This document shows, one piece after another, positions 53,961 to 64,000 of a stretch of 64,000 nt of DNA. A program made the position numbers and the translations under genes. The stretch is from Azadirachta indica (Eukaryota > Streptophyta > Magnoliopsida > Sapindales > Meliaceae): NCBI GenBank assembly GCA_022749755.1, contig CM040448.1, positions 6,508,481 to 6,572,480 on the forward strand, in the 5' to 3' direction. Within the stretch, counting starts at the first letter, position 1, and each line of letters begins with the position of its first letter. Below the pieces are notes generated by a model that saw only the letters and a list, made by a program, of their open reading frames with translations, was not told where the DNA came from and made no database searches.

Positions 53961-55097
53961 TCTTCTTTTTCTTCTGACTTAATCTTCCCTTGATCATTGA
54001 TCACCATTATCCTTTTATTTGTGTATTAGCTAGCTATATGATTCCTATCTTGATATTTAAAACACTTAATGTCACGATTTCTAAAAATGGTAGATTCAGT
54101 GTGACCTTATTTTTGCGACGCAACTTGTTTGGTATCCTTAGAGGATTCGAACTTAGACTTTGTTAATGGAAATTCTTTCCGTTTAGGGGTTGATCTCCAT
54201 GAGTTTGTAGCAACCGTGCTTGCTGGCCTTTTAGCCATGTTTCTTTTCTTCAATTGTTGCTCAACGTTGATGGCTTGATGTACCATATCTGTCAACTCTA
54301 TTTAATGTTGCATCTCCACCATGTTCACAATCTCATGATTTAAACTATGTAAGAATCCAGGCATGGTAGCTTCTTTACCTTTCTCTACATTCATTTAGAT
54401 CATAACAACCTCTAACTCTTTGTAGTATTCATCTACGCTTTTGGATCCTTAAGTTAGACATTATAATTTGTTGAACAACTCTTGATGGTTGTAGCTTGGA
54501 ATTAAGCGTCTTTTTATTAATGGCTTCATCTCGTCCCACGTTTCGACGAGACATTCTTGATTTCTTCTCCTATCCTTCAACAATTGATCGCACCAAACAA
54601 TAATATAATCAATAAATTCAATTGCTGCAAGTTTTACCTTTTGATCTTAGAGTAGTTGTGACAATTGAAAACCATCTCCATTATCTTCTCCCACTCTAGA
54701 TGAGTCTCAGGATTATTTCTACCTTGAAAAGGTAGAATTTTCATCTCAATACTTCCCAAATCATCATTTAGCTTAATTCTACCAATCCTATCTTCTCTAT
54801 TCCTATAACCATGTAAAATCCTACCCTGATTAATTGGTGCTTTATCCAACTGCTCATCATGTTCAACGTTATCCTATTGTACCTTTGGCTGTACTTGCCT
54901 AGGTAGTTGTCTAATGGAAGAGTTTTGAGGTTACCCTCTTGATGTCTCTTCTTCCAACCTATCCATCCTTTCATGAATTGATTCTAACTCAGCCCTCATC
55001 TTCCGTCTCATCTCCCCAACAACGATTATAATTATAGGTTCAGAGTGGTTGGTTGTTATACCTCAGAGGTTGAGTTTTCTTTTTGATTATGTGACAT
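53961..55097 (-). pseudogene. Gypsy gag pseudogene
   Basis: It starts with MSHNQKENS (ATG at 55095-55097). It contains 'MKILPFQGRNNPETHLEWE' (about 54690-54750) and 'HQAINVEQQLKKRN' (about 54240-54290), both typical of gypsy gag. The zinc knuckle at about 54023-54064 has its second and fourth cysteines changed to Tyr (both TAT or TAC), and a stop replaces the residue before the last one. Several other stops. Non-functional. Confidence 0.85.
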
Positions 55098-55100
55098 ATT

Positions 55101-55500
55101 TAGAATCAGGAACACAAGGTTAGAAACCTCACAAGCACTCCTTCACATATTTCACTCAATAAAGGTATATTCATTCTTGTGTTTGAGCACTCAAATGTTC
55201 TTATCACTCTCACACACTCTTAATTAAACTTCAATTACTTGAATAATACTCATCGAGCCTAATTCTTCACGTCGTTTATCTTAAATTACATTTGAATCCT
55301 ATATCTTGTTAATTAATCCATTTAAGGTAATTTGCTATTCTTTGGCTCTCGCTCTTATGATTTTTCCATTTAGCAAGCTTAGTGGATCATATGGATATTG
55401 TACTTGAGTGCCTCTAACCTTATGGGTGAGTTTCTCTTCTTATATGCTTGGTTGTGTAACTTCATTTACATCATGATGTATTCGGTGAATTTCTCTTTAT
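55101..55500 (-). mobile_element. Tail of a second gypsy copy joined head-to-tail
   Basis: 55220-55490 aligns with 50370-50640, which is the integrase C-terminus and 3' untranslated part of the same family. Shared stretches are 'TTAATTAATCCATTTAAGGT', 'GCAAGCTTAGTGGATCATAT' and 'GGTTGTG.AACTTCATTT'. About 100 bases (55105-55215) lie between it and the gag start of the main copy and may be a remnant of a shared LTR. Confidence 0.75.
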
Positions 55501-55739
55501 TTTGATTGAATTACGACTTTTCTACATTTCTTAAAGCCCACACAAATATTTTTAGCCTCCAAATTGATAAGATGGAGTAAAAAGATGATGAAGACGAAAA
55601 ATGACAATGTTGCTTTAGTAGCCATGTGTTGAACTTGAAATTTGCATTGTCAAAGATGTATAAGTTGTTACAACTATTAACCTATTTATAAGACTAAACC
55701 AGTGGTAAAAACAAAACAAAAGAAATTCTTGTCCAACAA

Positions 55740-55890
55740 ACTCCTTCAGTTGTTTTGTTCACATATCAATAAAGAAGGAAATGTGGTAGCAAATAACTTA
55801 ACAAGCGTGGGTTTTACATGTCCTAATTTTATTTAGTGGGATAACCTTCCTATCTCATTAAACATGATTTATTTGAGAATTCTTAGAGTG
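55740..55890 (+). pseudogene. LINE-type RNase H tail fragment
   Basis: One plus-strand frame reads 'NKEGNVVANNLTSVG' followed by an aromatic-rich tail with 'WWDNLP', the C-terminal pattern of the RNase H-like domain (YREGNxVADxLA) at the end of plant LINE ORF2. It is a short fragment with no upstream domain. Confidence 0.6.
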
Positions 55891-56528
55891 TACTAAATAT
55901 ACATTTACTATTTAAATATATTTTATTACAACTGATCAAGCTCTTTGATAAAGTTTTGTCTTATATAACCAATAAAAAACTTTTAACTTATTTTCAATTT
56001 TTTAATAATACTTATAAGTTATATATATATAAATAAAATTTTACATAAATTTCTCGATAATTAATAGTTTGCAAAAGTATTAAAATATATAGAAACATAA
56101 ACTTCAATTTGCAAAATGCAACTCTGGTACAAGCTTAATCATGCAAAGGAGATTATTGAAATATATGTACACATATATGTGTGGAATTGGCAATTGTCCT
56201 TTTTTAAGGAAAAAAAAATTTAATGGAAGTGAGAAACCTAATTAATAAAATACTGAACCTTTGCACACTATTACTACTCGAACTCAAGATAACCTTTAAT
56301 TTAAGTTACATAATTTCTAAGATCATTTTTTATTTGCTTTCAATGTTTGATATTAAATCTAATACCTATAATTAATGTAAAATTAATGTATTATAATTAA
56401 TAATCATGTTTGAATTTATCAATATTTAACAGTTTATAAACAATGTAAGAAAGTGTGTAAAGTTAGGTGCTACTAATTTTTCCCCATAAATCCAACTATA
56501 AAACATATGGCTAGTTTCTTGCAGTTGT

Positions 56529-57790
56529 GTGATTCATACATGTTGGAAAAACCAGAATCTTCTAAGGTTTCAAAATACTCATTTTAGTGTTATTAATACA
56601 ATAGCTTACTGCAAACATCTGATTATTATTGTTTGTTGTCATTGCCCGGGTCACATAACTCATTTTAATGATTTACTGGTTTTCTCGTGCTTGGGGATTG
56701 ATCTAAAATTTGAAAAACTACTTTCTATACTTTTAATATTTTGGAAGCCTCCAATCAATGGCTGGACTATCAAAAAATAATCTAGGATAGCAGCTTGTGT
56801 GGTAGATTTTAGAGACCATTATGGTTCCTTTTGGGTGGTTTCTCTATGTCCCTAAGGCGTAATTATTCTTTCTTTACAAAGTTTATGGTTGTTATACTTG
56901 ATATTAAGGAAGCATAGAAAATGAGTTGGCAACATTTATAGATTGAGAGTGACTCAAGAGCAGTGGTCAATTACTTTCGATCACTAAATTATTCCTTTCT
57001 ATGGTTCTTATACACTAATTGGTTCAATTATTTATTAGTACTTAGGCAAATGGAGTTTCATATTTCTTATATTTATCCTGAAGGAAATAGGGTGGCTGAC
57101 ACGGTAGCAAACTTGGTCTTAATTGTAATTCCTTTACTTAGTGGAATTTACCTCCACAGCAAATATGCAAGAACTTAATGATTAATGCATTGGCTATTCC
57201 TAATTTTCGTTTTTTATAATAGCTGCTAAAGGATGATCTTCTTCCTTAACGTGGTTGGACAATTTTGTTTGCTGTCTTTGCTACTATTAGATTGTCTTCC
57301 TTTCTTTGAGTTTATGCTTGCTAGCATGCCTCTATTTTGCTATGCTATTATTCTTTTTGTTGATATGCTACTTCCAAGTATTACAATCATGTTGTTCAAG
57401 GTTGATGATGGGTTGTTAGATTGCTAGAAAAAATGCAAGTTTGCAGATGTTGTCTTGCTGTTTTCCTTTCATTAAGCTACTACTTACCTGTCATATTACT
57501 GTTGGTTACTGTTCTAAATTGTCTTCATACAACTCCTACTATTATTGCTTGATATCAAGGATTTTTACTTATTTTTCTTATTGATGCGTGTCCAAATAGT
57601 GGCTAGTCCTTGTGCTTATATTTTATTTGATTATTATTTATTTTGGTTGGTTTTCTGGTAGTTTGTTGATTTTCTTACTGCATACTACCTTTATTCCTTT
57701 TATCCTTTTTCTAATTGCCTTTGGGTTGCTCATGTACTCTCCTTTTTCTCACTTTTTAATAAAATTATTATTTCAATTAAAAAAATCTTT
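56529..57790 (+). mobile_element. LINE 3' end: zinc-binding/RNase H domain relic and tail
   Basis: 56529-56780 carries the linker before RNase H ('CWKNQNLLRFQN', ending 'WKPPINGWTIKK'). The RNase H-like domain follows at about 56785-57130 with 'DFRDHYGSFWVVS', 'WIESDSRAVVNYF'-like and 'YPEGNRVADTVANL' parts in shifting frames. The 3' part is T-rich ('CTCATGTACTCTCCTTTTTC', about 57729) and ends near 'AATAAAATTATTATTTCAAT' with an A-rich tail at about 57779-57786, as expected for a 5'-truncated LINE insertion. Stops and shifts show that it is dead. Confidence 0.75.
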
Positions 57791-58900
57791 TCACATAAAA
57801 AGAGAGAGTTCAACAACCTATTCACTCTATACAATTTTTTACATATTTTTTAATCATTAAATCTATAAATATTTAATATTTGTGATTAAATTTAAGTCGA
57901 CCATTACAATTAAATCATAAGCAACTTTACTCTTTTCTTATCTTATAAGCATAAACCGCTATACCTCTGCTTCACTTTGCCGTAAATCTGACTCTGGATT
58001 TATCTCAAGTCTTCTCTTAGCTTATCCTCCTTGATTTTTTATGTGCTTCTGTCAAGGCCTTATGTTGCTTACTAAGAGAGGCTTTCTTGTGGGCTTGGTT
58101 GGAAGAGTAACCACTCTTCACTATCCTTCACTTGATTCAAATACTAAATCGTATGCTTAGGAGAGAGGTGCAAAAGCCCTCCTTTCAATTGACTAAGAAG
58201 GGGCATTCCACCACCTCTACTGATTCGAAAGTGGTTCTTTAGTTATGACAGAATTAATGGAAAAGAGAACCCAAAGTGTCATTGTTTCAGTTGAAAGAGA
58301 TTGTCTTGCAAAGAAAAATAAAGCTTCAAATGGTATCTGAGTGTAAAATTTGTATAAAATGTCTATGTCAAATAATAGGAAATTTATTCAAAGGCAACTT
58401 TTGCAATATTGATCAATGGAAGGAAAGAGATTGATTTTACACCATTATTGCTTGTGTAGGTATACATTCAGTGAAAAAAGAACAAGCAATATTGTTGTTT
58501 GGTTGATTTGTGCAAATCTTATTATTTCTTTCTTCAAATTATAAGAATTGAACGGGAAAACATCAACTTTGACTACTTTGTTTGAGCTTATGCTTTTTTG
58601 TTTGTTCCATTCTTTAAAGTTTTAGGTTTATTCAGAAATTATTTTATGGTGGGACTCTTTATTTTGAATGAAATATTGTTAGATTAGGATGTTATTAAGT
58701 CAACATCTAAATCACAGTCTTGTCTGCAATAGTGAGGCTTTTCTTTTGAAAACTATGCTTTTGTTTACAATATCAATCAGGATTTAAACATATGCCCACA
58801 GAAGTAGAGAAGTAGAAAGTGTTGGAAGAAACTAAATAAAACTTTAAATATTCCATCCAAGCCAGGATCTCATGTTAAATCATTGAGAAAAAATTGATTA
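57791..58900. other. Unassigned repeat-like DNA
   Basis: No gene supported. 58060-58250 is less AT-rich and may belong to another decayed element, but no domain is recognised. Confidence 0.4.
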
Positions 58901-59712
58901 AATACGTACCTAAATCTATTGAGATGCGACAGTTTGAGGTTGTTAGTCTTTCACATATAAACTTGTCTTGATAAAGAGAAAATCCTAATATCACTTCAAG
59001 ATGGGATAAGAGCGAATGTTACATTATGTTTAGACTGGGAACCTCAACCTATTTATATGTATTATTTTATTTTATTTTAGTCCATCATAAAAAGAAAATA
59101 AAATAACTAATTGAGTTTCTACACATTGCAAAGCCATACTAGTTAAGAAATAAGCTAAAAAGCCCAATAATTTAATTAATTTAATTGATCACTCTCAATG
59201 GGCTCATAATTAGATGGTGCATATAATGTACAATCAATGTTAATATATAGGCCCACATCAAGATATTTTTCCAGCAATCTCTCATTCGGGCCACATATGT
59301 CACTTTACGATTATACATTATTAAACTTTATTGAGCTCAGTATTTGCTATCTTTATCAAGTAGCATCTCTAAACAATCCGATCTATTAATTATACTAACA
59401 TTGGATCAAAGCAATCTTTGTCACATTTTCTTCGTAACTAGACCCATCAATGGCCATAATATCAACATAACCAATGATATAGATAGAGTATGGAAATGTA
59501 CCAAGGAAATTTCATATATAATTGATCCATTTTCATGTCTATTTCCAACTAGTCCTACTCTATAACTAAAAAGAGTTTAATGGCATACTTTCAAAACTTT
59601 ATACACAACTACAATTAAAGGAACATAACTTTACTTCAGAGTTTTCAATAACCTAAACAAAAGTAATACTATAATGGAATCAGAAAAATATGTCAAAAAT
59701 AAATAAATATCA
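58900..59712 (-). repeat. 3' LTR of the minus-strand copia (approximate)
   Basis: The inner border is given by the polypurine tract. The outer border is not certain, because the partner LTR is outside the window or lost. Confidence 0.5.
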
Positions 59713-59732
59713 AGAAATAAACTCTCACTAAA

Positions 59733-61400
59733 CATGCATATCGATAAAATGAACCACACCTATACGAGCCATATGCTTATGAAACACTTTAAATGATACA
59801 CCTTTAGTAAACGGATCCACAACCATGAGTTTGTACTAATATGTTCAATATCAATCTGAAGACTCTAAACTCTCTCCTTAACAACAAGAAACTTTATGTC
59901 AATATGCTTTGATTTTGAAGAGCTTCTATTGTTCTTAGAATACAACACAAGGGCTTTATTATTACAATTTATCTTTAATAGTCTCTCTACGCCATAGACA
60001 ATGTTTAGCCTAGTGATAAAATTCTGCCGCCATATTCCTTGGTTCGATGCATCTTAATAAGCTATAAATTCTACTTCCATGGTAAAAGAAGTTATAAGTG
60101 ACTGCTTGACACTCTTTTATGATACAGCTTCTCTAAACAATATGAAAACATATCCTAAAATGGATCTTCTACTATTGAGGCAACTAGCAAAATTAGAGTC
60201 AGAATACCCTAGGATCTCTAAATGATCAAATCTTCGATAAATGAGCATGAAATCCTTTGTTGTCATTAGATACCACATCACTCATTTTGTTGCTTTCCAA
60301 TGATTCATTTCTAAGTTACTTAGATATCTACCAAGCATTCCAACAACGTACACAATATTTGAACATGTACAAACTTGAGCATATGTAAGACTCCTTCTGC
60401 CGATGCATAAGGGATGTTCTTTATTTCTTTCTTCTCAATTTCATTACTTAGGCATTGAAGCAAACTAAATTTATCACCCTTAACAATAAGCATATCTCTT
60501 GATGTATAATCTTTCATGCTAAACCTACTAAGCATTTTACCAATATATACCTTTTGTGATAAGCCAAGAATACCACAAGAAAAATCTCGATGGATTTGTA
60601 TGCCTAATACAAAAGATGCATTACTAAGATTTTTCATTTTAAAATTATTTGAAAGAAATCTCTTAGTTTCATATAACAAGTCTATATCGTTGCTTGCTAG
60701 TATAATGTCATTAACATATAAGACTAGGAAAATAAATATACTCCTAGTAATGTTATAATAAATACATTGATCAACAGTGTTTTCCTTAAAACCAAAAAAA
60801 GTCATCACTTGATTAAATTTTTTATACCATTGACAAGATGCTTGCTTTGAACTATAGATGGATTTCTTTAGTTTGCACTCTAGATGTTTTGACTCATTCG
60901 ACACAAAATTCTCTGGTTACATCATGTATATAGTTTCTTCAATGTTGCCAGTAAGAAACATTATTTTTACATCCATCTAATGTAAATCTAAATTGTAATG
61001 AGTTACTAGTGTTATAATGATTCTAAAAGAGTCTTTCAATGAAACCAGAGAGTAAGTCTCTTTATAATTAATGCCTTTTTTTTTTAGTAAAACCTTTAGC
61101 CAAAACGTGCCTTATATCTCTCAACATTGTCTTTCATATGCCATTTGGTTTTGAAAATCCGTTTGCAACTAATCAATTTCGCTTCTTTAAGCAATTTGAC
61201 AAGATCCCAAATGTCATTGTGCTGCATTGATTTCATCTCATCTTTCATGGCCTCTATCCATTTTTAGGAGTTCACACTCTATTTGGCTTGATTAAAAGAT
61301 ATTGGATCATCTTTCAATCCTATATCAGACTTTTATTCTTAGAAATAAACGATATAATCATTAGAAATTGCTAATCTCCTTTCCCTAATAGATCTCCTCA
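59733..61400 (-). pseudogene. Copia RT-RNase H pseudogene (minus)
   Basis: RT core 60320-60904 has 'KLKKSIYSSKQASCQWY' and the catalytic box as YVND (60707-60718), so the first catalytic Asp is replaced by Asn through GAT to AAT. Upstream RT pieces to about 61350 are in other frames. RNase H (about 59740-60310) ends with 'VDPFTKGVSFKVFHKH', the normal copia C-terminus. Frameshifts and stops throughout. Confidence 0.85.
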
Positions 61401-62670
61401 ATGGCACATTCAATTGAGGTTATTATTACTCCTCTATATGAATAGGAGCATGTTCTTCCATATGTGTGGGAGGTAAAAAAGGACATCTTGATTATCTGTA
61501 TTTGTATCTTGTATAATGATAGGCATAATTGCTTGGTCATTTTTAGTTGTAGTTATGGAATAGTAACACATTCCTCCTCAAAGACAAAGTTCCTAAGTTT
61601 AGCATTCCCATTTAATTCAACATTCTCAACAAATTTTCTTCTTTCTAGTCCATAGCTTATAGAGTTTTAGCTACTACTTTACTTGAAACTCAGTTAAGTA
61701 TATATACTGTAGTCTTTAGCTTCCCCCTAAAGTAATTTTGGTAAAGAAGAATGATTTATCATGCTTCTAACCATATCTTTTATAGTCTTGTTTTGTCTAT
61801 CAACTACACTATTTTGGCTTGGAGTACCAAGCATAGTGTAATGAGGAACAATACCATATTATGCTAAATATCTTGTAAAAGGTCTTGGACGTTGTTCACC
61901 TAATCCATCATATCTACTGTAGTATTCACCACCATAGTTAGATTTAATGACTTTAATTTTTTTACCAAGCTTATTTTCAACTTTAGCTTTATAGGTCTTA
62001 AAAACGTCCAAGGATTATGACTTCTCATGTATCAAGTATAGATATCTATAACGAAAGTAATCATCTATGAAAGTAAAGAAATACTGTTGACTGTTCCAAG
62101 AAGCTATAAGAAATGAACCACAAATATCAATATGAATTAATTCCAAAGCGCTTGAACTTTTGTTGGCACTAACTTTCTTTACATTTGTTTGTTTTCCCTT
62201 AATGCAATCAATGCATATTTTAAAATCTAAAAAGTTAAGGAATCAAGAATTCTTTCTAACACAAGTCTATGAATTCTTTGTTCAAAAATATACCCTAAAC
62301 GCTTATGCAATAACATGGACGAATTCTAATTAATTAATTTGCGCTTTAGACCACAATTATCTATATGCCAGATTTCATTAATATGTAAGGCATGAACATC
62401 CAATTTATATAGATTATCAATTAAAGAACTAGTACCAATAATATTTGAATCTTGAAAGAGACTAAATTTTTCATTTCCAAATGAACAAAAATAACCATAT
62501 TTGTCCAAACATGGAATAGAAATCAAATTTCGTCTAAATGATAGTACATAAAATGTCTTATGGAAATCCAAATAACAACCAGATTCTAATTGTAATCTAA
62601 ATAATCCAATTGCCACAACTGGACCTTTATTGCCATTACCCACTGAAATACAACTAAGGCAACCCGGGGG
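61401..62670 (-). pseudogene. Copia protease-end and integrase pseudogene (minus)
   Basis: 62326-62660 reads 'CISVGNGNKGPVVAIG' and 'FYVLSFRRNLISIPCLDKYG', the stretch between protease and the GAG-pre-integrase module. Integrase follows to about 61480 in broken frames ('[11 protein letters not shown]'-like near 62200). The frame on the 5' side changes at about 62660-62680 to an unrelated GC-rich sequence, where another repeat is inserted. Confidence 0.78.
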
Positions 62671-64000
62671 GCGGGGGTGAATTGGGTTTTTAAGGATTTT
62701 AATACTTTTAAAACAACCTAACAACTAATACCATACAATTTAAATCTTTCTAAAGTATAATATAACAAATTCAACAAATAACTCAATAATCAATATGTGA
62801 ATTATCACAATTCAAGCTCAAGTGTGTGAGAATAATGTGTATAGCAAATATAATGATAAAAAAAAAATAAAGAGTATAGGGAGAGAGATCAAACACAATA
62901 GTTTTTACGTGGTTCGGTAAATTCTGACCTACGTCCACACCTCGAAGCTCACCCGCTTGAGGATTCCACTAAAATGCCTTCAACTCAAGGCTAGCAAATA
63001 CAACACCAAGTGGTCTTTCGGGTGCCACTTAAATCTTACACCAAGAGGACTTAATCGGGTGCCTCTTCAACCTTTACAATCAAAGTGGCTTACGGGTGTC
63101 ACTCAAACATTACCTCAAATTTGTTTCTCTCAACTTAATCTTTCAAGAATTACAATGTAAAAAAGTAGAAAACACTCTTCAACGAATGATATAAGTGAAA
63201 GCTAGAGTGTGTAATGAATTTGATGTTTGATTTGCAAATGAAAACTCAGATTCTTTATATTGCAGTTCTAAGATATGCAACAAAGTTTTCCAAGTGTCCA
63301 AAACTTATTTCAAAAGAGTTTAGATTAATATTTATAGTAAGAATTAAAAAACTAGCCGTTACTAGCCGTTAAAAACTCAAAAATTCAAATTTTTGTACAA
63401 GTTGGTCGACCAAGGGTGTCAATTCGATCAACCAGAAAAGTGGTAGAAAGTGATGTTTAAAAAGCAGAGGGTCAGTTGACCGATTTGCAGGATTCGGTTG
63501 ACCGACCCAAATCCTTACATTTTGCCACTGGCTCGATTGAACGACCGGTCTGATTCGGTCAATAGAACCGGTCTGAACTGATTTTATTGGACCAAGTTTT
63601 TTTGAACCGATTTTCTAGCAGTTTTGAAATCTTTGTATTTTGGTCAATTTTAAAGGTTTGAAAACTTGCACTTTGGTCTAAATTTCAGGTTTTGAACTTT
63701 TGAAAATTAGTTGAATCGAAGATATTAAAGACTTAACCTGTTTGAACCAGTTTCGTTGAACCAAATTTCTCTAAACCGGTTTTCTAACAGTTTTGAAAAC
63801 TTTGCATTTTGGTCCGTTTTCAAGTTTCAAAATCTTTCAAATTAACCCATAAAAAAAAGACTATTTTTCACATATTTAAAATAATCATTTCAAAACCATA
63901 TAGTTATATAAATATTTGAAAAACTTTAAAAATAATTTGTTTTAATAAAAAATGAATTTGAGCTTTTAAGTGCAAATCAATATTCAATTTCAAAAACTCA
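62670..64000. mobile_element. Unclassified interspersed repeat inserted in the copia protease, continuing beyond the window
   Basis: It begins with a G-rich junction 'GGGGGGCGGGGGTGAATTGG' inside copia coding sequence. It contains 'TTTTACGTGGTTCGGTAAA' and 'CCTACGTCCACACCTCG' (about 62905-62945), phrases I associate with long plant LTRs. It has several repeats of a GGTCGACCGA-like motif (63400-63570) and two diverged copies of a ~70-base unit (63595-63690 and 63765-63835). No coding sequence was recognised; the 67-codon open frame at 62957-63160 looks incidental. Probably an LTR element whose other end lies outside the window. Confidence 0.55.

Larger units (their letters stand above)
49960..55100 (-). 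mobile_element. Decayed Ty3/gypsy retrotransposon
   Basis: A minus-strand element with gag, protease, RT, RNase H and integrase in gypsy order (integrase last), then a 3' LTR at the low-coordinate end. Gag starts at the ATG at 55095-55097. Stops and frameshifts are spread through all domains. The 5' LTR is not found in full. Upstream of gag there are only ~100 bases that could be LTR, then sequence homologous to this element's own 3' end (see 55220-55490). Confidence 0.88.
58900..62670 (-). mobile_element. Second decayed Ty1/copia element (minus), interrupted at its 5' side
   Basis: On the minus strand, protease tail, GAG-pre-integrase, integrase, RT and RNase H appear in copia order from 62670 down to about 59740. 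An LTR follows whose start is fixed by the polypurine tract (complement of 59721-59732, TTTAGTGAGAGT). Gag and the protease active site are missing because another repeat is inserted at about 62670. It is related to but clearly distinct from the copia element at 6674-12350. Confidence 0.85.

Noticed and set aside
60516..60758. Plus-strand 80-codon open frame
   Set aside because: Antisense shadow of the copia reverse transcriptase on the minus strand.

Overview
This is a gene-poor, very AT-rich stretch of a plant nuclear genome. It carries a spliced plant serine carboxypeptidase-like gene, a CLE signalling-peptide gene, Ty1/copia and Ty3/gypsy retrotransposons, a MuDR-like transposase relic, LINE remnants, many MITEs, and fragments related to plant pararetroviruses (Caulimoviridae). 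A eudicot is most likely. The sequence alone does not give the species.

Layout. 1-6.67 kb is repeat-derived intergenic DNA with a fourfold tandem repeat and an old hAT-type end. 6.67-12.35 kb is a decayed copia element on the plus strand: 5' LTR, primer-binding site, a leader with a striking 30-bp periodic repeat, gag, protease, integrase, RT, RNase H and polypurine tract. Its 3' LTR is missing, and a decayed MuDR-like transposase (12.36-14.7 kb) starts exactly there. Two long inverted-repeat (foldback) elements lie at 16.6-17.4 and 17.65-18.5 kb. The main intact gene is a 10-exon SCPL45-type serine carboxypeptidase at 23.0-25.65 kb. A non-autonomous hAT element with a near-perfect 8-bp target duplication occupies 27.29-28.93 kb. 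A run of MITEs lies at 33.5-34.1 kb. The second intact gene, an intronless CLE22-like prepropeptide, is at 36.56-36.82 kb.

From 42 kb onward the window is almost solid transposon debris. In order it holds a Tourist-like MITE with TTA duplications; an LTR element with only gag and protease (TR-GAG-like, minus strand, 43.26-46.41 kb); a copia LTR-gag fragment; pararetrovirus-like fragments in a permuted order (47.6-49.9 kb); a decayed gypsy element (minus, 49.96-55.1 kb) joined to the 3' end of a second copy of its family; LINE RNase H and 3'-tail relics (55.7-57.8 kb); a second decayed copia element (minus, about 58.9-62.67 kb); and an unclassified repeat inserted in its protease that runs to the end of the window.

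The two cellular genes are unrelated in function: one is a secreted or vacuolar peptidase, the other a secreted ligand precursor. No operon-like or cluster logic connects them. The rest reads as successive and nested insertions followed by decay. The damage I checked in catalytic and metal-binding codons is mostly of G-to-A / C-to-T type, as expected for long-methylated, silenced repeats. I found no rRNA, tRNA or CRISPR array and no evidence of a new multi-gene system.
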